A stretch of 13,808 nt of DNA, from assembly GCA_025055355.1 (NCBI GenBank), contig JANWYM010000052.1, positions 1-13,808 of the forward strand. Reading direction: 5' to 3'. The notes under the pieces are model-generated. The model saw only the letters and a program-made list of their open reading frames with translations. It ran no database searches and was not told the origin of the DNA. The position numbers and the translations under genes were made by a program. This stretch comes from Abditibacteriales bacterium. Its GTDB lineage: Bacteria > Armatimonadota > Abditibacteriia > Abditibacteriales > JANWYM01. Below are positions 6,647 through 13,342 of the stretch, in pieces. Every line of letters begins with the position of its first letter. Position 1 is the first letter of the stretch.

Positions 6647-7028
6647 TGAAGTCGGGACTACAACCGAAACGGCGCGCCGCCTCGGGCAGGTCTTTGCGAC
6701 GTACATATTTCACGACCGAGCAGACGGCTTCAACTTGCTCCCTCCTCGAGGGCATAGATAAGATAGCCTCGCATCTTTCGATTAGTTTGTCCTGCACGTT
6801 ATCTTGCTTTAGGGATGTATCGCTCTTGATGTAATTTCTCACGTAGTTTAAACCATTGGCGAAATCCGCGTCGGGAGGCTTTGCCAGTTCCTTCTCGAAA
6901 TCAGTCCAAAATGCAGCCGCTTGTCCAGTCTGGCTCTCTGCAATTCTATCGTAGGCAAAATAGGTAAGAAGTGTATAGAGGCTTTTAATGTCGAAGATAG
7001 GGGATATCTGAATAAAGAATCCCAACAA
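6630..7028 (-). CDS. Unrecognised small ORF, probably a gene remnant
   Basis: An open frame of 132 codons with a TTG start, the best available; no internal ATG occurs in the first 90 codons. I do not recognise the protein. It is charged and apparently helical, soluble, with a C-terminal segment (D-L-P-E-A-A-R-R-F-G-C-S-P-D-F-I-R-R-Y-W) that resembles a helix-turn-helix of the A-A-x-x-F-G-x-S type. Composition differs from its neighbours: by hand count 6781-6840 is 23/60 and 6961-7020 is 20/60 G+C, against 36/60 in 7081-7140. The start overlaps the end of the DUF512 gene by 44 bp and lacks a Shine-Dalgarno site. Both ends run into flanking genes. It is best read as a foreign or truncated gene fragment; a real translated gene is possible. 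Confidence 0.4.
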   Translation of the reverse strand: MLGFFIQISPIFDIKSLYTLLTYFAYDRIAESQTGQAAAFWTDFEKELAKPPDADFANGLNYVRNYIKSDTSLKQDNVQDKLIERCEAILSMPSRREQVEAVCSVVKYVRRKDLPEAARRFGCSPDFIRRYW

Positions 7029-8439
7029 CCCCCGATGGTCCGTAGTGGCTGGCGTCGCACTGGACGCCGAGTTCTTGCTCCAACTGCGCGACGGTCATGT
7101 CGTCCAGAAACGCTGCCTCCTCGTTCACCGCATATCTGGGCAGAAACACGATGTCGCCCAGGTCGCGCCCGCGCAGTTGGCGGAGGATGTCCCGCCCCGT
7201 TAGCAGTCCCGCCACCGTGCAGGTTTCACCGAAAGTGTCATTGCGGATGACAACGACCTGCGCGGTGGCGATGCCACTCGTGTTGAGGAAGTCACTGAGC
7301 TGTTGGACGAACGGTGCGGCGAGCGCGCCGGTCACCAGCGTCACGCGCTGGGACGAAGAGGAGAGGGCGCCAGATGCCCGAACGTGTGTGGGGGTATTTG
7401 TCCTCAACGAGTTGGGGCGTCCCCTTTTTTCTGCTTGGACCTCCGCCAACTCGTCGAGGAACACCCGCACCATGCCGACCCCGTTGGAGTATTGCGGATA
7501 TTCGTCGTAATCTTCGGCGGCGGGAAGTTCCACTTCGGCGAGGAGATACATTTCATCGGAGGCGTAAACGAAGTTGACGCCGAAGCGCGAGCGGAATTCC
7601 CGCTGCCACGCGTGGACCTGCTGAATGACTTGTCGCGCCTCCTCAGCGGCTACCGGTCGTAACCCACGTTGTGGGGGCATGAACTTGGTCAGTCCAACGG
7701 GCACAATGGAGAGCGACTGCACGCCGGGAAACAGGGCAGCGAGGTCGCGCACAGTTTGCGTCAGCGCGGCGCCGTCGTTGAGCCCGGGCGTGAGGACGAC
7801 CTGCGTGTGCAACTCAATGCCGCCTTCTATCAGTCTTCGCAAAATTGGCACAATCGGGGCGGCTTTGGGGTTGCCCAGGCAGCGGCGGCGCACCTCGGGG
7901 TCCGTCGCGTGCACAGAGACGTAAAGCGGACTGAGGCGCAGACGCAATATGCGCTCGAAGTCCTTCTCCTTGAGGTTCGTCAGGGTGACGTAGTGACCGT
8001 AGAGGAAAGATAGACGATAATCGTCGTCCTTCACGTAGAGCGTGCGGCGCAAGCCTTTGGGGAGTTGGTCGAGAAAACAAAACGGGCAGTGGTTGTTGCA
8101 GCGTTTCAGCCCGTCAAACAGGTCGGTGGCGAAGCCGATGCCGAGCGGCTCAGAGGGGTCCTTCTCGATTTCAATCTCGCGCGCGACGCCCTCGGGCGTG
8201 CGCACGGTGAGCGTAAGCGACGGCATCGCCTCCGCCCATTGAAAATCAATCGCATCGCGCGGCGGCTCGCCGTCAATCAGGAGCAACTCAGAGCCGGGGA
8301 CAATCCCCACCTCCTCGGCAATGCTCCCCACCTGCACCGTTGTAATCAGTGCCCCCTTGCCTTTGTAGAGGACAGCGTATTCGACCTCGCTGCCATACGT
8401 CAAAGGAATCAATTCCATACAAGGATGAGAACGCCCCAC
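6985..8439 (-). CDS. DUF512 radical-SAM-like protein with PDZ domain
   Basis: A 484-residue protein of the PDZ/DUF512 family, annotated as Fe-S oxidoreductases related to NifB/MoaA; the reaction is unknown. An N-terminal PDZ-like domain (about 29-66, G-x-x-P-G-S-E-L-L-L-I-D-G) is followed by the cluster-binding C-x-x-x-C-x-x-C (Cys114, Cys118, Cys121 in C-N-N-H-C-P-F-C), then Y-V-K-D-D-D-Y-R-L-S-F-L-Y-G-H-Y-V-T-L-T-N-L, highly typical of this family, and the C-terminal DUF512 domain ending near F-L-D-D-M-T. The start may be GTG 8439 or, more likely, ATG 8418 (477 residues); neither has a good Shine-Dalgarno site. Two oddities: residues about 337-365 are a Ser/Thr/Arg-rich insertion in a linker, and the last ~25 residues do not match the usual family ending and run into low-GC DNA, as though the 3' end was replaced. 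Confidence 0.9.
   Translation of the reverse strand: MGRSHPCMELIPLTYGSEVEYAVLYKGKGALITTVQVGSIAEEVGIVPGSELLLIDGEPPRDAIDFQWAEAMPSLTLTVRTPEGVAREIEIEKDPSEPLGIGFATDLFDGLKRCNNHCPFCFLDQLPKGLRRTLYVKDDDYRLSFLYGHYVTLTNLKEKDFERILRLRLSPLYVSVHATDPEVRRRCLGNPKAAPIVPILRRLIEGGIELHTQVVLTPGLNDGAALTQTVRDLAALFPGVQSLSIVPVGLTKFMPPQRGLRPVAAEEARQVIQQVHAWQREFRSRFGVNFVYASDEMYLLAEVELPAAEDYDEYPQYSNGVGMVRVFLDELAEVQAEKRGRPNSLRTNTPTHVRASGALSSSSQRVTLVTGALAAPFVQQLSDFLNTSGIATAQVVVIRNDTFGETCTVAGLLTGRDILRQLRGRDLGDIVFLPRYAVNEEAAFLDDMTVAQLEQELGVQCDASHYGPSGVVGILYSDIPYLRH
7346..7432. other. Repeat-like insertion within the DUF512 gene
   Basis: On the minus strand this codes for about 29 residues (K-R-G-R-P-N-S-L-R-T-N-T-P-T-H-V-R-A-S-G-A-L-S-S) between the radical-SAM part and the terminal V-T-L-V-T-G strand of the DUF512 domain. 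The DNA has homopolymer runs (C4T6 at 7421-7430, G-rich at 7389-7393) and a CAACGAGTTG palindrome at 7406-7415. It is in frame and lacks the aliphatic pattern of the surrounding domain. A second copy is not present in the window. Confidence 0.4.
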
Positions 8440-8454
8440 AAAACCATAAACCGG

Positions 8455-8505
8455 GTAGCGTAGGCTTCCAGCCGGCGTGAAACGCCGACAGGATGTCGGC
8501 GCTAC
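8455..8505. repeat. Palindromic repeat, full copy of the GTAGCG-AGGCTTCCAGCC family
   Basis: GTAGCG (8455-8460) and CGCTAC (8500-8505) close the element. Inside are two nested hairpins: CGGCG-TGAAA-CGCCG (8473-8487) and CCGAC-AGGAT-GTCGG (8485-8499), which share bases and so are mutually exclusive. A degenerate second copy lies at 6173-6217. It sits just upstream of the DUF512 start, in the 195-bp gap (8440-8634) that otherwise holds the HU terminator-like hairpin and no gene. Confidence 0.85.
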
Positions 8506-8572
8506 GCAGTTTGCGGAGAGGCTGTTTAATCCACCGCCCCTGTTCTACTGCGTCGGCTACATCTGACCCAAG

Positions 8573-8612
8573 CACAACGCCGCGCCCAGCCTCGGGGGGG
8601 CGCGGCGTTGTG
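8573..8612 (-). terminator. Perfect 15-bp hairpin downstream of the HU gene
   Basis: CACAACGCCGCGCCC (8573-8587) pairs perfectly with GGGCGCGGCGTTGTG (8598-8612) around a 10-base loop. It lies 22 bp after the HU stop in the direction of transcription. The following bases (GCTTGGGTC on the minus strand) are only weakly T-rich, so intrinsic termination is plausible but not certain; it could also stabilise the mRNA 3' end. Confidence 0.6.
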
Positions 8613-8634
8613 GAAACAACGACCCGAGGAGAGA

Positions 8635-8952
8635 CTAAGCGGCTGCTTTCTTGGCAGCGGCTTGACGTTTGCGACGCGTCTTCTCAGCCTCTTCTTTCAG
8701 CGCTTTGGCTGGTGTGAAGCGCGGTTTCGATTTGGCTTTGACAGTGATGATCTCGCCCGTGAAATTATTCTTGCGCTTGCCCGCCATCGTATCGCGGATG
8801 GAGAAGACCCCAAATCCTGATAGGGAAACACGCTCGCCGCTGCATATTGTCTGAGTGATAGTCTTTAATACCGACTCCACCACCCGGACGGCATCCTTGC
8901 GAGCCATCCCACAATCTTGGGCGACGGCGTTCGCCAGTTGCGTCTTTGTCAT
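8635..8952 (-). CDS. hup: HU-family DNA-binding protein with basic tail
   Basis: A 105-residue nucleoid protein of the HU/IHF family, which binds and bends duplex DNA as a dimer. It shows the family N-terminus (M-T-K-T-Q-L-A-N-A-V-A), the dimer core V-S-L-S-G-F-G-V-F-S-I-R, and the arm region (R-K-N-N-F-T-G-E-I-I-T-V-K-A-K-S-K-P-R-F) before the last helix. The normal family length is about 90; here the C-terminus is extended by a Lys/Arg/Ala-rich tail (K-T-R-R-K-R-Q-A-A-A-K-K-A-A-A), as in some actinobacterial and other HU variants. In the arm the usual R-N-P-x-T is N-N-F-T, so the intercalating proline at the arm tip appears replaced by Phe. The start is fixed by a perfect AGGAGGTGA; promoter and terminator-like sites indicate a monocistronic unit. 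Confidence 0.96.
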   Translation of the reverse strand: MTKTQLANAVAQDCGMARKDAVRVVESVLKTITQTICSGERVSLSGFGVFSIRDTMAGKRKNNFTGEIITVKAKSKPRFTPAKALKEEAEKTRRKRQAAAKKAAA

Positions 8953-8961
8953 GCTGCAACG

Positions 8962-8970
8962 TCACCTCCT
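8962..8970 (-). promoter_or_regulatory. Strong Shine-Dalgarno site of the HU gene
   Basis: AGGAGGTGA on the minus strand, complementary to the 3' end of 16S rRNA over nine bases, 9 bases before the ATG. It is the strongest ribosome-binding site in the window and fits a highly expressed nucleoid protein. Confidence 0.9.
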
Positions 8971-8999
8971 CTCCTGGAGCGTTTGCTTCTGTGTGTCAT

Positions 9000-9028
9000 A
9001 ACATATCATATTTGTGCCGATTTCGCAA
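9000..9028 (-). promoter_or_regulatory. Candidate sigma-70-type promoter of the HU gene
   Basis: On the minus strand, TTGCGA (9023-9028) and TATGTT (9000-9005) are separated by 17 bp and lie in an A/T-rich pocket of otherwise GC-rich DNA, about 48 bp before the ATG. Matches to TTGACA/TATAAT are 4/6 in each box. Confidence 0.5.
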
Positions 9029-9097
9029 GAAAAATGGGCAAATTTTTGGACTGGGGGCTCCTCCGACCAATCGGCAAAGCGCATCACGCCCCACGCC

Positions 9098-11350
9098 TCA
9101 CATCTCAATCTCTACCCTCTCCAGCCGTTGCCGCGCGGCGACCACCTGACCGTCCAGCCAGACCTTCATCCCCTTGCCTTGTTGCCACGCGACTTTAAGA
9201 ATATGCCCCTTGACAAAAACGTTGTCCAACGTAAAGTGCTTCAAGCCGAACGGCAGCGGGTCAATGACCACTTTGTCTTCGCCTGGCTGGACCCCCGCGA
9301 CGTATTGGATGATAAGGTCCACTATCCATGAATGCATGTAGTCATCCACGCCACGGAAGAACGGGGCTTGCCCGGTGAGGGGATTATAGTATTCGTAGGA
9401 ACTCGGACGCTGCGGGTCGCGGTCAATGAACAGCAGGCGGATAAAGCGGCGGATGAAGTCCACCGCCTTCTTTTTCAGCGCAGGGTCCAGCGTTTGCGCC
9501 GCGCGCGCCAGCGCCTCGGCGACGTGGCTGTTGGTCATCAGCCACGCCCGCCCGTTCCAGGGGCAGGCGTGACGCTTCCCCTTCCACTCCCCGCGCGCGC
9601 TGGCGTATTCGTCATCAAGGCTGGTGGAGGGCACAGGGAACGGCGTGGCGAACTCCTTGGGGTTGAACAGGTGTTCCCAGAACGCTGTCAGGTGGTCGTG
9701 CCCCGCCAGGTCGGTCAGGAACGGATAAAACCCAACGGCGGCTTTGGCGAAGGAACGCTGCCCCGTTTTGGGATGCACGTCAAAAAACAGATGCCGCTTG
9801 TCATCCCACATACGCGTCAGCACGGCGACTTTCGTCTGCTGCGCCTCGCCCGCCCAGTGCAGTGCCTCGTCCGTTTTGCCCAGCTTCTCCGCCATCCACG
9901 CCAGTGTTTTCTGGAGTTCGTAAATGTAGACCGTCGCGTCTACGCCCTTGAGTTGAATCGCCCCCCAGTCGTCGGCATCAGGACGCGCAAACAGGTAGCG
10001 GCTCATGTATTCCTGTCCTGTCTCGCCCTGATTGATAACGTCGTAAAGGTGCCAGTTCTCTTTATCGCGGTCGCGCTGGAAATGTTCAGCGTAACGGCAG
10101 AGCGGCTCGTAAACGACTTTGAGAAACTCGTCGTCAGGATGCAGCGCGTAGAGGGCTTTCACACCCGCGCCCCAGTTGGCATGATAGAACCCGCGCCCCG
10201 TTTCTGCAAAACCCGTGAGGATGCCGCCGGGAAAACTGCCGTTAGCCATCTGATTTTCGCAGAAGTTCCGCAAACTCCCCTGCGCCACCGCCGGGTCGTG
10301 CATCCAGCGACACTCCCGTATATGACACTGCGCCGAGTAAGTGATGTGGTGCCGAAACCATCCTGCGTTCGTCCCCTCAAACACGCACGGGTGCGGCAGG
10401 CGATGTTCCCCCTGCGTGTCCACCAAGTTGAGTTTCAAGCCGAACCAACGATACCAGTAATAGCGCTGAATGTATGCGTCCGAACAAGTAAACGTCGGCA
10501 CGCTGTCGAAGAACGACTGCCATGCTCGCTGGCTGGCGGCAATGGGGTCGTCGGTGTTCAGCGCGTCGGCAAGATGCTGTAAGGCTTTATCCCGCGACGA
10601 ATCCAACGCGCACGCAGCAACCAACGTGACCCGCCCGCCCGCTGGGAGCGTCAGCGGATAACACAACCCCATGTAAAGATACCCCGCTGGACTGACGCCG
10701 ACGTTGGCTTTCATCTCGTTCGGCAGTTTGCCGTTGAACGCCTCGTAAAACGGTGTCAACGTCCAGCGAGGATGGTTCGCGCTCGCCTCGGAGAGGTTGA
10801 CGCTGAACGTCGCCTTAAGTTGGCGGGCTGGCTTGACGGTTGCACCGAAGGCGTGATAGATTTCCATGTTCAGGTGTTTGTCGCGGGTGAAGTAGCGTCG
10901 ACGAAAGGACAGGGCGGACGTGGCGGCGATTTGCGGCTCGTCGACGCAAATCCCCTCGTTACGCCCTGATGTATTTTGGCACGTCCAGACGACAAGTTTC
11001 AGTCGACGCGCCTGCTGTCCGTTGTTTTTGAGCGTGACCACGCTGGTCAGCGCATCCTGCGGCAGCAGGCAGCGGCGTTCGATGAGCGAGATCTTTTCCC
11101 CGGTCCGATACCACTGCGTCAAGTGGCTGGGCACCCACTCGCGCCGCTGAAAGGTGGGCACGATTTCGCGGTTCTTCTCGTCCAGAAGGGTGAGGGTGAA
11201 CAGCGGCTCCACACGCCAGTCCAGATAACAAGCATAGTCCCAGAACCCCAACCGTTCCAGCCACAGCGGGAACTCCGGCGCCCACAGCACTTTCTTGCCT
11301 CCCCCCAAATACCACTTGTCGGCACGACGCAGTTCCTTGAAAACGTTCAT
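9098..11350 (-). CDS. GH63/trehalase-like (alpha/alpha)6 glycoside hydrolase
   Basis: A 750-residue protein of the six-hairpin glycosidase superfamily closest to the MGH/GH63/trehalase-like group. An N-terminal beta-sandwich (roughly 1-270, with L-G-G-G-K-K-V-L-W-A-P-E-F and many beta strands) precedes an (alpha/alpha)6 barrel. Barrel landmarks are N-G-S-F-P-G-G, the late C-P-W-N-G-R-A-W-L-M-T-N-S-H-V motif, and S-S-Y-E-Y-Y-N-P-L-T-G, where Glu653 aligns with the catalytic base of H-Y-x-E-N-Y in GH63/MGH enzymes. No signal peptide is seen, so it is likely cytoplasmic, acting on imported or stored oligosaccharide; the exact linkage is unknown. ATG at 11350 is supported by GGGAGG 6 bases upstream. 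A promoter candidate lies at 11380-11408. No sugar transporter or second carbohydrase is adjacent. Confidence 0.85.
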   Translation of the reverse strand: MNVFKELRRADKWYLGGGKKVLWAPEFPLWLERLGFWDYACYLDWRVEPLFTLTLLDEKNREIVPTFQRREWVPSHLTQWYRTGEKISLIERRCLLPQDALTSVVTLKNNGQQARRLKLVVWTCQNTSGRNEGICVDEPQIAATSALSFRRRYFTRDKHLNMEIYHAFGATVKPARQLKATFSVNLSEASANHPRWTLTPFYEAFNGKLPNEMKANVGVSPAGYLYMGLCYPLTLPAGGRVTLVAACALDSSRDKALQHLADALNTDDPIAASQRAWQSFFDSVPTFTCSDAYIQRYYWYRWFGLKLNLVDTQGEHRLPHPCVFEGTNAGWFRHHITYSAQCHIRECRWMHDPAVAQGSLRNFCENQMANGSFPGGILTGFAETGRGFYHANWGAGVKALYALHPDDEFLKVVYEPLCRYAEHFQRDRDKENWHLYDVINQGETGQEYMSRYLFARPDADDWGAIQLKGVDATVYIYELQKTLAWMAEKLGKTDEALHWAGEAQQTKVAVLTRMWDDKRHLFFDVHPKTGQRSFAKAAVGFYPFLTDLAGHDHLTAFWEHLFNPKEFATPFPVPSTSLDDEYASARGEWKGKRHACPWNGRAWLMTNSHVAEALARAAQTLDPALKKKAVDFIRRFIRLLFIDRDPQRPSSYEYYNPLTGQAPFFRGVDDYMHSWIVDLIIQYVAGVQPGEDKVVIDPLPFGLKHFTLDNVFVKGHILKVAWQQGKGMKVWLDGQVVAARQRLERVEIEM

Positions 11351-11379
11351 CGTCGCCTCCCTTCAAAAATGTGGGGATG

Positions 11380-11408
11380 AGTATAGCCGAAATGTGGGAT
11401 AGGGGCAA
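11380..11408 (-). promoter_or_regulatory. Candidate promoter of the glycoside hydrolase gene
   Basis: On the minus strand TTGCCC (11403-11408), a 17-bp spacer and TATACT (11380-11385) form a sigma-70-like promoter about 30 bp before the ATG at 11350. Confidence 0.55.
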
Positions 11409-11503
11409 GTTATCAACGATGACGCAATTGCTGACACCTTCTCCTCCCTCCCTGATGAGAATGCCCCTCATGGCTTCGCCCCCTTCACCGTGACAGCCAC
11501 CAA

Positions 11504-11570
11504 TGTCATGGCGAGCGAAGCGAAGCCATCTCATCCGCAGGGGGATGGCTTCACTCCACTCGCCATGGCA
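11504..11570. repeat. 67-bp palindromic element in the divergent intergenic region
   Basis: Two 27-base arms (11504-11530 and 11544-11570) are reverse complements except at four positions, around a 13-base loop. The left arm includes GCGAGCGAAGCGAAGCC, and the right arm its complement with transitions. It resembles dispersed palindromic repeats of this composition known from many uncultured genomes (from memory). It lies between the two divergent promoters and codes for nothing convincing. Confidence 0.85.
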
Positions 11571-11612
11571 GGCATTCGAATGACGGTAACTGCATTACTA
11601 TTGCTTCTGGTA

Positions 11613-11641
11613 ATGACATCCGCCGTCGAATCTGTTATACT
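11613..11641 (+). promoter_or_regulatory. Candidate extended -10 promoter of the M28 peptidase gene
   Basis: ATGACA (11613-11618, 5/6 to TTGACA), a 17-bp spacer and TATACT (11636-11641, 5/6 to TATAAT) preceded by TGT, giving an extended -10. Transcription would start near 11648, leaving a leader of about 113 bases that contains the palindromic element 11669-11740. Confidence 0.6.
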
Positions 11642-11668
11642 CTCAACCCGTCATCAACACCCAGGGAC

Positions 11669-11740
11669 GTAGGAGCGGCCCGTTCCTGCCAGCCCTACTT
11701 CGGCCGTTCCGTCGGGCGGGCCGGAACGCACTACTCCTAC
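11669..11740. repeat. Imperfect palindromic element in the M28 gene leader
   Basis: GTAGGAG (11669-11675) and CTCCTAC (11734-11740) close the element; inside, CGTTCC and GGAACG pair, as do stretches of GGCC. It would form a branched hairpin in the 5' leader 20 bp before the ATG. It may be a mobile palindromic repeat or an untranslated-leader structure; no known riboswitch is recognised. Confidence 0.6.
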
Positions 11741-11760
11741 GCAGAAACAGAAGGGCATAA

Positions 11761-12603
11761 ATGAAGTCCATCTCAACACTGCTCATCGTCAGCCTCGTGC
11801 TCATCGCCTACGGCGCGTCGGCCTATCGGGCGGAAAATGTTCCGTCGTTTCTCCCCGAACAGGAACTGCTGGACGAACTCCAAGCCGCACCGCAGGACAA
11901 CGTGGAGCGCGAGAAAAAGTTGCGCGAACTGTATTTACAAGCGGGTGCCCAACCCGAGGACATCACCTTGCAAGGGGTCAAGACTAATAACCCTCATGAC
12001 CCTGTGCTGCACAACGTCATCGTGACTGAAAAAGGCGAGACCGATGCTGTCATCATCGTCGGTGGACATCTGGACAAAGTAAGCGTGGGTCAGGGGGTCA
12101 TTGACAACTGGTCCGGCGCGACACTCGCCGCCAACCTTTATCAAACCCTGAAGCCCCTGAAGATGAAACACACCTTCGTCTTCATCGGCTTCGCTTATGA
12201 GGAGCGCGGTTTGCTCGGCTCGCGCGCTTACGTGGCGTCGCTGTCGGCGGAGCAAAAGAAGAGAGTCAAGGCGATGGTCAACCTCGAATGCCTGGGCGTA
12301 GACGATCCGTTCATCTGGACGAACGGTTCGACGGACAGCCTCGAAGTCATCGCACACCGGGTCGCTCGGGAGAACAACCTACCGCTGCGCGACCACGTCC
12401 TCAACGGCGTCGGTACGGACTCCATTCCGTTTGAGCAGGCGGGTATCCCGAACATCACCTTCGACGGCTTGGCGCAGGAGAACTTCCGCTTCATCCACTC
12501 GGCGCTGGATAACTTCTCCAACATCAAGCCGCCTGCCTACCAGAACGCCTATCGCTTGGTGACGCAGTTTCTCATGGCTTTGGATAAAAGTGAGACGGGA
12601 TGA
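11761..12603 (+). CDS. Exported M28-family metallopeptidase
   Basis: A 280-residue zinc aminopeptidase-like protein of family M28 (clan MH). Residues 1-21 form a signal peptide (M-K-S, hydrophobic core, A-S-A before Y22), so it should act outside the cytoplasmic membrane. The co-catalytic metal ligands are visible in order: His103 (G-G-H-L-D), Asp115 (I-D-N-W-S-G-A), general base Glu147 with ligand Glu148 (Y-E-E-R-G), Glu176 (N-L-E-C, where Asp is common) and His246 (I-H-S-A-L-D-N). The core domain is compact, without protease-associated insertions. The ATG at 11761 has only a weak GAAGGG upstream. A promoter candidate lies at 11613-11641. The TGA stop lies in a short palindromic repeat. With the C26-like and M42 genes downstream it suggests extracellular peptide breakdown followed by intracellular processing. 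Confidence 0.92.
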   Translation: MKSISTLLIVSLVLIAYGASAYRAENVPSFLPEQELLDELQAAPQDNVEREKKLRELYLQAGAQPEDITLQGVKTNNPHDPVLHNVIVTEKGETDAVIIVGGHLDKVSVGQGVIDNWSGATLAANLYQTLKPLKMKHTFVFIGFAYEERGLLGSRAYVASLSAEQKKRVKAMVNLECLGVDDPFIWTNGSTDSLEVIAHRVARENNLPLRDHVLNGVGTDSIPFEQAGIPNITFDGLAQENFRFIHSALDNFSNIKPPAYQNAYRLVTQFLMALDKSETG

Positions 12604-12636
12604 ACAGGATGCAAAAAATCCTGGGCATTCTGTCCC
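12597..12636. repeat. Small palindromic element spanning the M28 stop codon
   Basis: CAGGAT (12605-12610) and ATCCTG (12618-12623) form a hairpin; GGGA...ACAG and CTGTCCC extend it imperfectly outward. The TGA stop (12601-12603) lies within the left arm. The element fills almost the whole 39-bp gap to the next gene. Confidence 0.6.
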
Positions 12637-12642
12637 AAGAAC

Positions 12643-13341
12643 GTGAAACGAAGACCTCTCATTGGCATTACCACAGGGCTGGACGATAAGGAGCGCAAGG
12701 AACTTTTTCTGCCGACGCGCTACGTGGACGCGGTGCGCACGGCGGGGGGCTTGCCGGTTGCGCTACCCGTGCTGGGCGCAGCGGAGGCGGCGGAACTGGC
12801 GGATGCGGTGGACGGCGCGGTGTTCATCGGTGGTTTGGACATTCCACCCGATATGTATGGCGAAGCCCCGCATCCTGCGACGGTCTGCGTCCCGCGCGTG
12901 CGCCCGGAGTTTGAACTGAAACTGATTGACGCCCTGTGCCAGCGGCGCAAACCGATATTGGGGATTTGCTATGGCCATCAGATTCTCAACGTCGCTTTCG
13001 GCGGCACGCTGCTTCAGGACATTCCGTCGCAAGTGCAGACGAACATCGCCCATCGCGGCACACCGTCCTCGCGCCATCCTGTGCGCATCGAGCGGGACAG
13101 TCGCCTCTATGACATCTTACAAGCGGCGGAAATCGAAATCGTATCCTCACATCACCAGAGCGTCAAAACCGTCGGCGCGGGCGTGCGCGTTGTGTCGCAC
13201 GCGCCCGATGGCATCATCGAAGCGACGGAGTTCCCCGTCGAACACTTCGTTCTCAGCGTGCAGTGGCATCCCGAGATGGATCAGACGTCGGTTTACACGA
13301 AGAGGTTGTTTGGAGCGTTGGTGCAGGCAGCGAGCGAATGA
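12643..13341 (+). CDS. Gamma-glutamyl hydrolase-like protein (C26/PuuD type)
   Basis: A 232-residue class-I glutamine-amidotransferase-fold hydrolase of peptidase family C26, resembling gamma-glutamyl-gamma-aminobutyrate hydrolase (PuuD). The nucleophile is Cys109 in G-I-C-Y-G-H-Q, with His209 and Glu211 in Q-W-H-P-E completing the triad. The N-terminal P-L-I-G-I-T and F-I-G-G-L-D-I-P-P motifs and the S-S-H-H-Q-S-V-K segment are typical. Length is slightly under that of PuuD (254). The start is GTG at 12643, because M-K-R-R-P-L-I-G-I-T is the natural N-terminus; only AAGAA precedes it, a poor ribosome-binding site. No puu or putrescine genes are adjacent; the neighbours are peptidases, so cleavage of gamma-glutamyl peptides is as likely as polyamine catabolism. 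Confidence 0.92.
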   Translation: MKRRPLIGITTGLDDKERKELFLPTRYVDAVRTAGGLPVALPVLGAAEAAELADAVDGAVFIGGLDIPPDMYGEAPHPATVCVPRVRPEFELKLIDALCQRRKPILGICYGHQILNVAFGGTLLQDIPSQVQTNIAHRGTPSSRHPVRIERDSRLYDILQAAEIEIVSSHHQSVKTVGAGVRVVSHAPDGIIEATEFPVEHFVLSVQWHPEMDQTSVYTKRLFGALVQAASE

Positions 13342-13342
13342 C

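Noticed and set aside
8573..8612. Terminator acting on the plus strand
   Set aside because: No plus-strand gene ends near it, and the bases after the stem on that strand are not T-rich.
9332..10582. 416-codon plus-strand open frame
   Set aside because: It is antisense to the glycoside hydrolase, whose motifs and length are fully convincing; the long frame is a product of high GC content.
11351..11760. Small ORF(s) in the divergent intergenic region, such as 11490-11672
   Set aside because: The frame simply crosses the palindromic element and the promoter, with no ribosome-binding site or plausible product.
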